Shown: in pieces, positions 1-8,457 of the stretch | Numbering within the stretch: position 1 is the stretch's first letter | Layout of the letters: the number at the start of each line of letters is the position of its first letter | Origin: a bacterium | GTDB taxonomy: Bacteria; Vulcanimicrobiota; Vulcanimicrobiia; Vulcanimicrobiales; Vulcanimicrobiaceae | DNA: 53,635 nt | NCBI GenBank assembly: GCA_021790895.1 | Contig: JAJYFM010000005.1 | Coordinates: 1 to 53,635, forward strand | Reading direction: 5' to 3' | Program-made: the position numbers and the translations under genes | The notes under the pieces: generated by a model | Database searches by the model: none | Told to the model about the DNA's origin: nothing | What the model saw: the letters and a program-made list of their open reading frames with translations, nothing else

Positions 1-944
1 ACGCCGTCCTCTTCGAAGATCTCGACCGCGACGACCTTCGCCGGAGCGAGCGCGTTCATGATGAAGGTCGTCGCATCGTCATCCCACTTGATGATGTCGA
101 CCTTTTCACCGCGCAGATTATCGGTGACGTTGGCGATGCGGCTCGATTTCGGCCCCAAGCATGCGCCGATCGGATCGATCTCGGCACGCGTGCTGCGCAC
201 CGCAACCTTCGAACGACTTCCCGCTTCGCGCGCGATCGCCATAATTTCGACGAGTCCGTCGGCGATCTCCGGCACCTCGGCCTCGAGCAGTCGCTGCACG
301 AGCCCCTCGGCGGCGCGCGAGAGAATGACCTGCGGTCCCTTCGCCGATTTTTTGACGTCGAGCACGTACGCGCGCACGAAGTCGTTGATGCGATACATCT
401 CGCCGGGAACTTGTTCGGACTGCGGCAGCACCGCTTCGTCCTTGCCCTCGAGCAATACGTACATGTTGCGCTGTTCGTAGCGCTGCACCGTTCCGGTGAC
501 CAGATCGTTCAGTCGCCGCGCGTACTTATGAAAAACGGTATCGCGCTCCGCTTCGCGGATGCGCTGCACGATCACTTGCTTGGCGGTCTGCGCGGCGATG
601 CGACCGAAATCTTTGGGCTGCACCGTCTCGTCGAAGAAATCGCCGATTTGATACGGCGCGCCGGCTTCTTGAATGGAGACTTCGGTCTTGGGATCGACCA
701 CCTCGGCAACGACGGCACGTCGATGGAAGACCATGTACGCCCCTGTTGTCCGGTCGACGCTCACGATTGCATTCGCTTCGGCGCCGTAATGACGTTTGTA
801 CGCATTGAGCAGCGCTGCTTCGAGCGCTTCCAACAACATCTCAAAACCGATGTTTCGTTCTTTTTCAACGATGCGTAGAACGTCGATGAGACTTTCGGGA
901 GCTTCTTCTTGCGTTTTCGTATTTCGAGTCGTGCGTTTAGCCAT
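1..944 (-). CDS. nusA: Transcription termination/antitermination factor NusA (3' part outside window)
   Basis: NusA binds RNA polymerase and nascent RNA and modulates pausing, termination and antitermination. The first ~314 residues are present and the C-terminal part lies beyond base 1, so the ORF track misses it. Reading the minus strand from the ATG at 944 gives an N-terminal polymerase-binding domain, with the family-like stretch 'ALLNAYKRHYG' near residue 45. An S1-like segment follows ('VTGTVQRYEQRNMYVLL'), then the start of KH1 with 'IDPIGACLGPKSSRI'. The start overlaps the rimP stop by 8 bp, which is the classic rimP-nusA order and implies cotranscription and translational coupling. 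Nothing unusual is seen in the visible part. Confidence 0.95.
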   Translation of the reverse strand, partial: MAKRTTRNTKTQEEAPESLIDVLRIVEKERNIGFEMLLEALEAALLNAYKRHYGAEANAIVSVDRTTGAYMVFHRRAVVAEVVDPKTEVSIQEAGAPYQIGDFFDETVQPKDFGRIAAQTAKQVIVQRIREAERDTVFHKYARRLNDLVTGTVQRYEQRNMYVLLEGKDEAVLPQSEQVPGEMYRINDFVRAYVLDVKKSAKGPQVILSRAAEGLVQRLLEAEVPEIADGLVEIMAIAREAGSRSKVAVRSTRAEIDPIGACLGPKSSRIANVTDNLRGEKVDIIKWDDDATTFIMNALAPAKVVAVEIFEEDG

Positions 945-1437
945 GGCGTTTGCGTTCTCTCTTGTTGGCGGCGAGGTCGGCGCGTGGGTCGTATTCGAGG
1001 TTGGCGCTGCGGATGGCAGCGAGTGGGATCGGGAGCGGCCCCGAGGAGGTGAGGAGTTCGACGTTGCTCCCAAAGACACCGCGCAGGGTACCGCGGTGCG
1101 TCTTTGCTCCCCCGATCGCGAGCGTCGTGACGATACGCGCGTTCTTCCCGGCGAAGCGTTGGTAATCACCCGGACGGAGCAGCGGCCGTTCGAGCCCCGC
1201 CGACTCCACTTCCAAGGAGTAGGGCTCCGGGCAGCTCTCCAGGGCCTCGTTCACGCGCGCGGCGACCCGCTCGCAGGAACCGATATCGACCCCACCGACC
1301 CGGTCGATCGTGAGGGTGAGGGCGAGCCCCGCTCCACGACGGCCGACGCTGTGCGTGACGACCTCGATATCGGCAAAGGCGGGGTCGTGTTCGAGCTGGG
1401 TAACGACCGCCTCGAAGGCTTGCTGAACTTCCGACAA
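937..1437 (-). CDS. rimP: Ribosome maturation factor RimP
   Basis: RimP acts in 30S subunit assembly. The 166-residue product has the family pattern: an N-terminal alpha/beta domain with 'LEVESAGLERPLLRPGDY' (the conserved SPGL/R-type segment, here SAGLERPL), followed by an SH3-like C-terminal domain ('GTLRGVFGSNVELL'). The start is a TTG at 1437. I chose it because a strong Shine-Dalgarno, AAAGGAGG, lies 8 bases upstream and the N-terminus then matches the family length. The gene is first in the rimP-nusA operon and has its own upstream promoter (see 1530-1558). The C-terminal tail is very basic (KRERKRHG). Confidence 0.93.
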   Translation of the reverse strand: MSEVQQAFEAVVTQLEHDPAFADIEVVTHSVGRRGAGLALTLTIDRVGGVDIGSCERVAARVNEALESCPEPYSLEVESAGLERPLLRPGDYQRFAGKNARIVTTLAIGGAKTHRGTLRGVFGSNVELLTSSGPLPIPLAAIRSANLEYDPRADLAANKRERKRHG

Positions 1438-1529
1438 CTCCGACTCCTCCTTTCCCTTTTTCGATGGCGCCGCCCCGGAAGCAACGAAGCGCGGGACATG
1501 CCCACGCTCCTTCTTGAAACGACCATCCC

Positions 1530-1558
1530 ATTCTACGCAAAAAAACGACGGGCCGCAA
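1530..1558 (-). promoter_or_regulatory. Probable sigma70-type promoter of rimP-nusA
   Basis: On the minus strand a -35-like TTGCGG (1558-1553) and a -10-like TAGAAT (1535-1530) are separated by exactly 17 bases. The predicted start is about 85 nt upstream of the rimP TTG. The -35 box lies inside the hairpin of the upstream terminator, so termination of the upstream unit and initiation of rimP are packed together. This assignment comes from sequence pattern only. Confidence 0.55.
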
Positions 1559-1575
1559 CCCTATGGCTGCCGCCC
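1539..1575 (-). terminator. Rho-independent terminator on the minus strand
   Basis: An imperfect stem with GGGC/GCCC, GCA/TGC and CC/GG pairs and a CTAT loop (1550-1575) has two symmetric mismatches. On the minus strand it is followed by GTCG and then a run of seven T (1545-1539). It would end transcripts coming from the 1780-2409 gene, or from the structured segment at 1587-1681, just before the rimP promoter. Confidence 0.6.
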
Positions 1576-1586
1576 CTCGCTTGGAT

Positions 1587-1681
1587 CATCTCCGCTCTGC
1601 GGTCGCGCGCCTGCCGGAAAGTCCGGCTTGCCTAGGCGCTACGCGAACGCCTTACAACGCGTGGCGCGACTCGCTGAGATG
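1587..1681 (-). ncRNA. Candidate structured RNA element of unknown class
   Basis: This is a nested set of perfect complementary arms: CATCTC 1587-1592 with GAGATG 1676-1681; GTCGCGC 1602-1608 with GCGCGAC 1664-1670. Inside these sit two hairpins, GCCGGA/TCCGGC (1613-1627) and AGGCG/CGCCT (1634-1652). Together they form a compact three-way junction. A T7 terminator follows on the minus strand, so the minus orientation is favoured. It could be an independent sRNA, a 3'-UTR element of the 1780-2409 gene, or a regulatory leader. I do not recognise a known family: it is not a tRNA, and it lacks the cobalamin, GEMM and yybP signatures. The surrounding 1438-1779 stretch otherwise contains no convincing gene. 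Confidence 0.35.
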
Positions 1682-1751
1682 GTGACCCGGTGGATCTTGC
1701 GGTGACAAACCGCCCTCCTTCTGCGTGACGCGCACGACGTGCGTTGTGCTT

Positions 1752-1776
1752 GTACCGATCGCGTCGGTACGTTTTT
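1752..1776 (+). terminator. Perfect hairpin with T-run on the plus strand
   Basis: GTACCGA-TCGCG-TCGGTAC is a perfect 7-bp stem followed by GTTTTT on the plus strand. It sits immediately after the stop of the minus-strand gene at 1780. In that gene's sense the hairpin is present but the U-run is not. It may act as a 3'-end stabilising or terminating hairpin, or as a terminator for an unseen plus-strand transcript. Confidence 0.4.
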
Positions 1777-1779
1777 ATG

Positions 1780-2409
1780 CTACTCCCATCCGCGGCGGGT
1801 TGCAAGAGGCTTCGGCGTCGATGTCGCCGCAGCCGCTGGGGCGAATCCGCGCACGGCCGATCCGCGCCGCGTGACCGCGACGTACACGCTTTGGTTGACG
1901 AACGCATGGTAGGTATGTGCATCGTCGATCGTCACATCTTTGCCGCGCACGAAATTATGCGCGAACAATCCCGGAATACCTAAGAATACCGCCGAAACGA
2001 CGGTAATCGTCGATGCTTTCCCCTTCTCGCTTTTACCGTGCTCCGTCCGGTCTTGATCGGTGAGGCGAATTTTGTTGCCGTCGGCGCCGTAGATCCAGTC
2101 CATCTGCAGTTTCAAGCTTCCCGCGTGCCCATGCGGGCCCGCACGGTCGACCGCAACGACATCGCCTTGCCCCGTCGCCCCGCGTGGGATGACGACCCAT
2201 CCATCGACGACGACGTTGTGTGCGGCCCGAATCGGAAACGTATCACCCACTCGTGCATTCGCAGAAGAGAGATCTCCGACAACGTGATACGCGACCGAGG
2301 TGCCGCCTGGTAGCGTCACACGGTGCCCTGGAGATGCGGCGAGTCGGTGTGGCACCGCGAAAAGAAAGACCCCCAAAAAAAATGCCGCGAGGCGCCAAGA
2401 TACTTGCAT
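1780..2409 (-). CDS. Secreted protein of unknown function
   Basis: I do not recognise a named family. Starting at the ATG at 2409, rather than at the longer ORF which runs back through the upstream gene, gives about 209 residues. The N-terminus is a clear signal peptide: a basic start, a hydrophobic core (LAAFFLGVFLF) and an A-x-A-like cleavage region. The mature part is beta-rich, with 'GTSVAYHVVGD' and 'VVIPRGATGQGDV', a hydrophobic Gly/Pro segment ('VSAVFLGIPGLFAHNF') and then 'GKDVTI'. This pattern occurs in exported proteins carrying 'GKD..IPAGT'-type beta modules. An export role is likely, the function is unknown. It lies 64 bp downstream of the TonB-like gene and may be cotranscribed with it. 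Confidence 0.6.
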   Translation of the reverse strand: MQVSWRLAAFFLGVFLFAVPHRLAASPGHRVTLPGGTSVAYHVVGDLSSANARVGDTFPIRAAHNVVVDGWVVIPRGATGQGDVVAVDRAGPHGHAGSLKLQMDWIYGADGNKIRLTDQDRTEHGKSEKGKASTITVVSAVFLGIPGLFAHNFVRGKDVTIDDAHTYHAFVNQSVYVAVTRRGSAVRGFAPAAAATSTPKPLATRRGWE

Positions 2410-2473
2410 GCTGACAACGATCCTCGACTTTCTAAAGAAAAGCGAATGAAGTGCAAAAGCCTGCGCTCCTTCG

Positions 2474-3640
2474 CTACGGCGAAGGAGGTGTGAACGGCTC
2501 GAGGAGGTGGGGATTACAGGTGTAGGAGACGTTCGCCTGTACGATCGGTCGTTCTCCGCCACGCATCGGATTGAGAAATGGGCGCGTCCCTCCGGCGAAG
2601 ACCCCGCCGAGCGGCCCCGGGGGTGCGGCATAGCGCGGCGGCGGCACGCGCACTAACCACCCATGGCAGACGGTGAACGGGCCGCGGTGGGAGACTCCGG
2701 TCACCCACATCTCGATCTGCCCGTCGCTGCCGTTGTGGCGATAGAGAAACTTCGTCGCCGCGAGCACGCTGCTCGGCGGCGACGGCCCAAGGTTGCGTCC
2801 GAGGTGATAGACCGTCCGAACCTGCGTCATGCCTCTCGGGGTCGCATGCACGTGGGGGATCAGTGCATTGAGTCGCTGCTGGTACGGGTTGGCGCCACGC
2901 TTCGAATGCGGCTTCGGGGTCGGAGCGACCGCGATCGGGCGCGGCGGAGCCGCGATGGGATGCGCGACCGGCCCTTTTGCCTCCGGAGCCGCCGAGCGCT
3001 TCGGCCCGGGGGTCGCGACGCTGCGCACCGGGTGCGGCATCGGCGAGGGCACCGGTCGCGGCGCCGGCGATGGCGCGTGGGTCGGCTGCGGCGAGGGCGC
3101 GACGGTCGGCACCGGTGAGGGCACCTGGGTCGGCTGCGGTGAGGGAATCGGGCGCGGCGTCATCGTCGGCCGCGGCGAGGGCCGCGGGGCGAGTGTCGGC
3201 TGGGGGCTTGGATGCGGAGCGACCCGCGCGACGAGCGGGGCGGCGCTCGGGCGGATGCGCGGCGCGGCGCGCGGCGGTGCCGGCGAAGGGCGCGGCGTGC
3301 GAATCGGGCGAGGCGGCGGCTTCGGCGAGGCTTTCGGGCGCGTCACCGAGAGCAGACGCGGCTGATGCGGGGGGCGCGGCGGCTGCGGCGGGCGCGGGAG
3401 GCTCTTCGGCTGCGGCGGCTGCGGGCGCGGATTCGCTTTCACCGCGGCGACCATGCGTTCGACGATCACCACCGTACTTGTGCTCGCGTTTGCTTCGGGT
3501 TGCTCTGCGGAGGGAGCGATCGAGATTGTGAAGAGCGTCGCCGCCATCAACGCGTGCAAGAGCAGCGAACCGAACGCGCTGAGCGCATGGCGTCGGCGTC
3601 GCTCGCTTCGGTCGTCGTTACCGCTCAAATGCTCGCTCAT
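2474..3640 (-). CDS. Proline-rich TonB-like inner-membrane protein with unusual C-terminus
   Basis: The product (~388 aa from the ATG at 3640) has the layout of TonB: a short cytoplasmic N-terminus, one membrane anchor ('LLLHALMAATLFTISIAP') and a ~200-residue Pro/Arg/Ala linker full of PSPxP and RPxP repeats. A ~120-residue globular C-terminus follows. That C-terminus ('YHLGRNLGP...', with 'VCHGWLVR' and 'VSYTCNPH') does not look like the classical TonB_C fold and holds two cysteines. The linker's high GC creates long glycine-rich shadow ORFs on the other strand. The gene diverges from pyk (80 bp apart). A periplasm-spanning role is inferred from architecture only. An upstream in-frame start would overlap the promoter region of pyk, so I prefer 3640. 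Confidence 0.65.
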   Translation of the reverse strand: MSEHLSGNDDRSERRRRHALSAFGSLLLHALMAATLFTISIAPSAEQPEANASTSTVVIVERMVAAVKANPRPQPPQPKSLPRPPQPPRPPHQPRLLSVTRPKASPKPPPRPIRTPRPSPAPPRAAPRIRPSAAPLVARVAPHPSPQPTLAPRPSPRPTMTPRPIPSPQPTQVPSPVPTVAPSPQPTHAPSPAPRPVPSPMPHPVRSVATPGPKRSAAPEAKGPVAHPIAAPPRPIAVAPTPKPHSKRGANPYQQRLNALIPHVHATPRGMTQVRTVYHLGRNLGPSPPSSVLAATKFLYRHNGSDGQIEMWVTGVSHRGPFTVCHGWLVRVPPPRYAAPPGPLGGVFAGGTRPFLNPMRGGERPIVQANVSYTCNPHLLEPFTPPSP

Positions 3641-3720
3641 CGCTCCGACGCGTATTGCGCGCCGCAGCACGCAGGAGCCTGCAATCTCGGGCGCGCAACG
3701 CAAAGATGATGGAACCGATC

Positions 3721-5142
3721 ATGCAAAAACGGACGAAGATCGTCGCAACGATCGGCCCCGCCTCGCGCGACCGAAGCGTTATGCGCTCGTTACTGGTCTC
3801 CGGCGCGAATGTCTTTCGCCTGAATTTTTCTCACGGCACTCCGGACGAACATGCGGCCGTTATTCGCACGGCGCGCGAACTCGCCGCCGAACTCGGCATC
3901 CACATCGCGCTCTTGCAAGATCTTCCCGGCCCGAAAGTGCGCACCGGAAGTTTCGCCGAGGGCAAAGAGAGCGTGCACCTCGAACGCGGCGACCGTTTCG
4001 AACTCTACGTCGACGATCGTGTCGGCGATGCGGAGGGCGTTAGCGTTTCGTATGCTGCCCTTCCGCACGACGTCGAGGTCGGCAAACGCATCTATCTTCA
4101 AGATGGGTCGATCGCGCTGCGCATCGTCGAAAAGGATGCCGAACGCATCGTCACCACCGTCGAATTCGGCGGCGATCTCCGGGCGCGCCAAGGCATCAAC
4201 TACCCCGACGGATCCCTCAATATCGACGCGGTCACCGATCGCGACCTCGAGTTCCTCGCATTCGGGCTCGAGCAACAGGTCGATTATGTCGCCGTCTCGT
4301 TCGTTCGCAGCGTCGCCGATATCGAACGCGTAAAAAACTTCATGAACGAGCGCGGCAAGCGCGTACCCGTTCTTGCCAAGATCGAGAAGCACGAAGCGCT
4401 TGAAGATATCGATCGCATCATCGCTGCCGCAGACGGGATCATGGTTGCGCGCGGTGACCTCGGTATCGAGATTCCGCTCGAGCAGGTGCCGCTGGTTCAG
4501 AAAGATCTCATCGCGCGTTGTAATCGCGCGAGCAAACCGGTCGTGACGGCGACGCAGATGCTCGAATCAATGACCTCGAATTCGCGCCCGACGCGCGCCG
4601 AGGTCGCCGACGTCGCCAACGCCATCCTCGACGGCACCGACGCGATCATGCTCTCCGGGGAGACCGCTCGCGGTTCGTACCCCACCGAAGCGGTTCGCAC
4701 GATGGCCGAGATCGCTCGCGAGGTCGAGAAGCATTATCCGCATGCAACGCTACGCGATCGGCGGTTGGAAAAGAGCGAGCCGACGATCGCGAGTTCGATC
4801 GCCGAAGCGGCGACGAGAGCGAGTAGCGAACTCGGCATACCTTTTATCGTCACCGGCACGACCACCGGCAACACCGCACACCATATTGCGGCATTCCGCC
4901 CGAGCGCGCGCATCGTCGCACTCACGCCGCATCGCAAGGTCGCGCAGCGGCTCGCATTGGTCTGGGGAGTCGAGGCGCTGCTGATCGATCAATACGCCTC
5001 GATCGATGTGCTCCTCTACGTCACCGAGCGCCGCATGCAAGAAGAGGGCTTCGTGCAACGCGGCGATCTCATCGCTTTCACGACCGGGATGCCGGTCGGC
5101 GCGGGCGGGACGAACGTCCTAAAGATTCACCAGATCCCGTAG
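3721..5142 (+). CDS. pyk: Pyruvate kinase
   Basis: Pyruvate kinase converts phosphoenolpyruvate and ADP to pyruvate and ATP, the last step of glycolysis. The product begins 'KRTKIVATIGPASRD' and shows 'NVFRLNFSHG', 'DLPGPKVRTG', the active-site region 'VLAKIEKHEALEDID', 'MVARGDLGIEIP', 'VVTATQMLESM' and 'DAIMLSGETARG'. The C-terminal effector domain is also present. Length (~473 aa) is normal. I chose the ATG at 3721, with GGAA 6 bases upstream; two further ATGs at 3706 and 3709 are possible. Its last 65 bp overlap the 3' end of recN on the opposite strand. Confidence 0.96.
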   Translation: MQKRTKIVATIGPASRDRSVMRSLLVSGANVFRLNFSHGTPDEHAAVIRTARELAAELGIHIALLQDLPGPKVRTGSFAEGKESVHLERGDRFELYVDDRVGDAEGVSVSYAALPHDVEVGKRIYLQDGSIALRIVEKDAERIVTTVEFGGDLRARQGINYPDGSLNIDAVTDRDLEFLAFGLEQQVDYVAVSFVRSVADIERVKNFMNERGKRVPVLAKIEKHEALEDIDRIIAAADGIMVARGDLGIEIPLEQVPLVQKDLIARCNRASKPVVTATQMLESMTSNSRPTRAEVADVANAILDGTDAIMLSGETARGSYPTEAVRTMAEIAREVEKHYPHATLRDRRLEKSEPTIASSIAEAATRASSELGIPFIVTGTTTGNTAHHIAAFRPSARIVALTPHRKVAQRLALVWGVEALLIDQYASIDVLLYVTERRMQEEGFVQRGDLIAFTTGMPVGAGGTNVLKIHQIP

Positions 5143-6811
5143 CGGCGGCGCGCGCGATCATCTCGCGTGCGTGGTCGAGCGCCTGTCGGTGCGGTTCGCC
5201 GGAAAGCATGCGCGCGATCTCGCTTTCGCGCGCACTCGCGTCGGCGACCGGGTTGAGCGCAATCGCGGTCCCTTCGCCGAGGGGTACTTTCTCGAGCACG
5301 ATCTGGGCACGCGCATGCACGGCGATCTGCGCGAGATGGGTAACGCAGATAACCTGCGCATCGTTTGCTAGGCGCGCGAGCCGTTCGCCGACGGCAACGG
5401 CGACCGCGCCGCCGATGCCCGCATCGACCTCGTCGAAAACGTAGCTCGCCCCGCGACGCACGCCGGCAAGCGCGAGCACCAATGCCAGTAAGACGCGCGA
5501 ACGCTCGCCACCCGACGCAATCTTCGCCAGCGCTCGCTCCGGCTCGCCCGGGTTCGGCGCAAACGTAAATATCGTGCGCTCGCTACCGTGCACACCACAC
5601 TCGCCGCGCGCTTCGAAGCTCACGCCGAAATGCGCTCCTGCAAGCGCGAGCGCCGCGAACTCCGCATCGATCGTCGCACTCAATCGTCCTGCCGCCTCGC
5701 GGCGCGCCGAGCGTTGGCGAGCATCGGCTTCGGAGAGAATCTCCCGTGCCGTGCGTTCCTCTTCTCGTGCCGCCGCGAGCAGCGCTTCGCCGTTCTCGAG
5801 TAGATCGACCGCCGCGCGCATCTCTTCCCAGAGCATAGCGAGTGCATCGGCCTCTCCGTTGCCGTAGAGCCGCGCGAGCCGTTCGAACTCCGCCGAACGC
5901 GATTCAAGCGTTTCGAGTTCGCCCGGTGCGCGTTCGAGGCTTTCGAGCGCGCGTGAAATTTCAAGCGCAAGGTCGCCGCACTCCCCTTGCAACGCCTCCA
6001 TGCGCGCGAGCATCTCGGCGATCTCCGGAAGGAGCGGGAGAATCGATCGCAACGCTGCGTCGGCACCGCCAATCGCGCTCTCGACGGATCCTTCCTCGCC
6101 GCGCAGCGCTTCGTGTGCGGAGCGCAGGGCGACGGCGATTCGTTCGCCGTGTGCGAGCACCGTGCGACGCTCGCGCATCGTTGCATACTCCCCGGCCTCC
6201 GGGCGCAGTGCTTCGAACGCGCGCAGTGCGTCGTGAACGAATGCCGCCCGCTCTCGTTCCGTCCTGCGCCCTGCTTCCAACTCCGTTAATCGGTTGCGGG
6301 CCGCTTCGACCGCTCGATACGCGGTGGCGACCGCGCTCGCCGCCGCAAGCGTAACGTCGCCGCCGAAGCGGTCGAGCATGCTTCGCTGAAAACTTGCGGC
6401 GGTCAACCGCTGCGCTTCGTGCTGACCGACGAGATCGACGATCTCGCGCCCGAAATCGCGCAGCACCGCGAGGCTCGCGCTGCGGCCGCAGATGCGCGCG
6501 GCACTCTTTCCACTGCGCGAAATCTCGCGTTCGAGCGTAATATCCTCATCCTCTTCGATCTCGTAGCCGCGCTCGTCGAGCCAGGCCTTGAGCTCCGCGT
6601 CGGCGTCGACACGAAGCGTTACCAACGTGCGCTCGTCCGGGCGCGCGATGCTTTCGCTATCGTTACGCGCTCCGCACGCAAAGGCAAGCGCTCCGAGAAG
6701 CATCGACTTCCCCGAACCCGTCTCGCCGGTAAATGCGGTGAGACCCGCTCCGAACTCCACGTCGGCGCTCCGAATGAGTGCGAAGTTCTCGATGCGCAAG
6801 GAACGAAGCAC
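5078..6811 (-). CDS. recN: DNA repair protein RecN
   Basis: RecN is an SMC-like ATPase acting in recombinational double-strand break repair. The product (577 aa, GTG start) begins 'LRIENFALIRSADVEF' and has the Walker A 'GETGSGKS' at about residue 30. It then has a long Ala/Glu/Arg coiled coil, the signature region 'IASGGERSRVLLALVLAL', the Walker B/D-loop 'VFDEVDAGIGG' and 'QVICVTHLAQIA'. It is the last gene of the tlyA-nadK-recN operon, a conserved bacterial order, with a 9-bp gap after nadK. The C-terminal ~20 residues are read across the antisense of the pyk 3' end and are Ser/Arg-rich and unlike the family, which suggests the stop drifted. Confidence 0.95.
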   Translation of the reverse strand: MLRSLRIENFALIRSADVEFGAGLTAFTGETGSGKSMLLGALAFACGARNDSESIARPDERTLVTLRVDADAELKAWLDERGYEIEEDEDITLEREISRSGKSAARICGRSASLAVLRDFGREIVDLVGQHEAQRLTAASFQRSMLDRFGGDVTLAAASAVATAYRAVEAARNRLTELEAGRRTERERAAFVHDALRAFEALRPEAGEYATMRERRTVLAHGERIAVALRSAHEALRGEEGSVESAIGGADAALRSILPLLPEIAEMLARMEALQGECGDLALEISRALESLERAPGELETLESRSAEFERLARLYGNGEADALAMLWEEMRAAVDLLENGEALLAAAREEERTAREILSEADARQRSARREAAGRLSATIDAEFAALALAGAHFGVSFEARGECGVHGSERTIFTFAPNPGEPERALAKIASGGERSRVLLALVLALAGVRRGASYVFDEVDAGIGGAVAVAVGERLARLANDAQVICVTHLAQIAVHARAQIVLEKVPLGEGTAIALNPVADASARESEIARMLSGEPHRQALDHAREMIARAAATGSGESLGRSSRPRRPASRS

Positions 6812-6820
6812 GAATCGCGC

Positions 6821-7672
6821 CTACCGAACGGTTTCGACGATCGAGGCGCCCCAGCGAAGTTTCGCTTCGAGACGTTCGAAGAATCGCAGTGCCTCGACGC
6901 GGGCGAACCGCACCAATCGTGGATATCGAGAGACGACGATGGGTTCGTTCGGTGCGATCTCGGTCACGACATCACCGTCGCACTCCAAGTGCGCCCCACC
7001 GAGATCGGCATCGCAAAAAATCGTGACGCGCGCATCGCCCGCGACGATGAGCGGGCGTGAAAACAAGGTGTGCGGCAGAAGCGGAACGACGCCGAATGCG
7101 TCGACGCGCGGCGAAATCAGCGAGCCCCCTGCCGAGAGAAAATACGCCGTCGAACCGGTCGGCGTGCAGACGCAGATACCGTCGGCTGGAACGCCGACCG
7201 CTTCCTCGTCATCGAGATGGAGCCGAAAGGGGACGACGCGCGCGATATCGCCTTTGCGAACGACGACGTCGTTCAGCGCAAAATGCTTCTTCCCGCAGAC
7301 CTCGACTTGCAGGGCGACGCGCTCTTCGATGAGGAGCCCGCGTTCGAGAAGGTCGGGGAGCGCCTCGATACGGGGATCGTTGCTATCGAACTCGGTGAGA
7401 AACCCCAAGCGACCGGTATTGATACCGAGAATCGGAATACCGAGATCGACGACGCGCCGCGCCGCGCGGAGGAGCGTGCCGTCCCCGCCGATGCTCACGA
7501 GGAGATCGGCGCGTTCGAGGAGCTTGGGATCGGCCGCTCCCTCTTCGAGAACCACGCACGAGATCGAGCGCTTCTCGAGGAGGTCGATAAAATGTTCGGC
7601 ATACGCATGCGCGGACTCGCGCGACGAGAGGTGGACGGCGACCGAACGCCGCGCGAACGAAAGCGTTTTCAT
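6821..7672 (-). CDS. nadK: NAD kinase
   Basis: NAD kinase phosphorylates NAD to NADP. The 283-residue product has the diagnostic 'SIGGDGTLLRAAR' near residue 60, 'GINTGRLGFLTEF', the second conserved segment 'DGICVCTPTGSTAYFLSAGG', and 'PLIVAGDARVTI' near the end. The length is typical. The start ATG overlaps the tlyA stop as ATGA, and recN follows 9 bp downstream, so all three are probably one transcript. Confidence 0.96.
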   Translation of the reverse strand: MKTLSFARRSVAVHLSSRESAHAYAEHFIDLLEKRSISCVVLEEGAADPKLLERADLLVSIGGDGTLLRAARRVVDLGIPILGINTGRLGFLTEFDSNDPRIEALPDLLERGLLIEERVALQVEVCGKKHFALNDVVVRKGDIARVVPFRLHLDDEEAVGVPADGICVCTPTGSTAYFLSAGGSLISPRVDAFGVVPLLPHTLFSRPLIVAGDARVTIFCDADLGGAHLECDGDVVTEIAPNEPIVVSRYPRLVRFARVEALRFFERLEAKLRWGASIVETVR

Positions 7673-8457
7673 GGTGCCGAGAGTCCTTCGCCGACGACCT
7701 CCTCGATTCGTCCCTCCGCAAGCGGTTCTCCTGAACGCCGTAGCTCCAGCAAGAACTCGCGGTTCCCGGCGGGCCCCGTCAACGGCGAGGCGATCAACGC
7801 CGTCGGCAGCAGGCCGAGCGCGGTCGAGGAGTTCGCGACCTCGTGCAGGACGGCACGGTGGACGGAGGGGTCGCGCACGACGCCGCCGCGCCCGAGACGC
7901 TCTCTACCCGCTTCGAATTGCGGTTTCACCAACGCAACGACCGTGCCGTCGGGTGCAAGAAAGCGTATCGCCGAGGCGAGAATCGTATGCAGCGAGATAA
8001 ACGAGACGTCGATCACGATGATCTCGAATGGTACCGCAAACGCATCGACGGAAAGATTGCGCGCGTGTGTCCGCTCCATGACCGTGACGCGGGGATCGTT
8101 CCGAAGACGCCAGTCGAGCTGCCCGTAGCCGACGTCGAGCGCGGTCACGTGCGCGGCGCCGCGTTGGAGCAGGCAATCGGTGAAGCCGCCGGTCGAGGCA
8201 CCGATATCGAGCGCCCGCAGTTCGCGAACATCGATCGCGAATGCATCGAGCGCCGCCTCAAGTTTCTCCCCTCCACGGCTCACGAACCGACGCGGCTGAC
8301 GCAGCTCGATCGCGGCACCCGGCCGGACATTGGCGCCGGCTTTCTGCGCCGGCGCGCCGTCGACACGTACCCGCCCTTCGAGAATCAGGCTGCGCGCGTG
8401 CGAACGCGAGAGCGCGAATTGCTCGGCAACTGCATCGTCGAGTCGCGTTCCTTTCAT
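7669..8457 (-). CDS. tlyA: TlyA-family rRNA (cytidine-2'-O)-methyltransferase
   Basis: TlyA-type enzymes have an N-terminal S4 RNA-binding domain and an FtsJ-like methyltransferase domain, and several methylate 16S/23S rRNA cytidines. Here residues 1-60 form the S4 domain ('[20 protein letters not shown]'). Then come '[14 protein letters not shown]', the SAM-binding motif '[16 protein letters not shown]', 'LDVGYGQL', and '[10 protein letters not shown]' plus '[11 protein letters not shown]' around the catalytic core. Length is 262 aa. It is the first gene of the tlyA-nadK-recN operon and diverges from the BNR protein gene with a 108-bp spacer. Confidence 0.93.
   Translation of the reverse strand: MKGTRLDDAVAEQFALSRSHARSLILEGRVRVDGAPAQKAGANVRPGAAIELRQPRRFVSRGGEKLEAALDAFAIDVRELRALDIGASTGGFTDCLLQRGAAHVTALDVGYGQLDWRLRNDPRVTVMERTHARNLSVDAFAVPFEIIVIDVSFISLHTILASAIRFLAPDGTVVALVKPQFEAGRERLGRGGVVRDPSVHRAVLHEVANSSTALGLLPTALIASPLTGPAGNREFLLELRRSGEPLAEGRIEEVVGEGLSAP

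Noticed and set aside
1605-1630. RNase P-like GGAAAGTCCGG on the plus strand
   Set aside because: The rest of the conserved RNase P RNA core is absent and the segment is too short; the match is part of a local hairpin.
1563-1685. Plus-strand 40-codon ORF beginning ATGGCTGCCGCC
   Set aside because: The start codon lies inside the minus-strand terminator hairpin, no ribosome-binding site is visible, and the segment is better explained by RNA structure.
2829-3709. Long glycine/alanine/arginine-rich plus-strand ORFs opposite the TonB-like gene
   Set aside because: They are shadows of the GC-rich proline-coding linker on the minus strand and show no family features.
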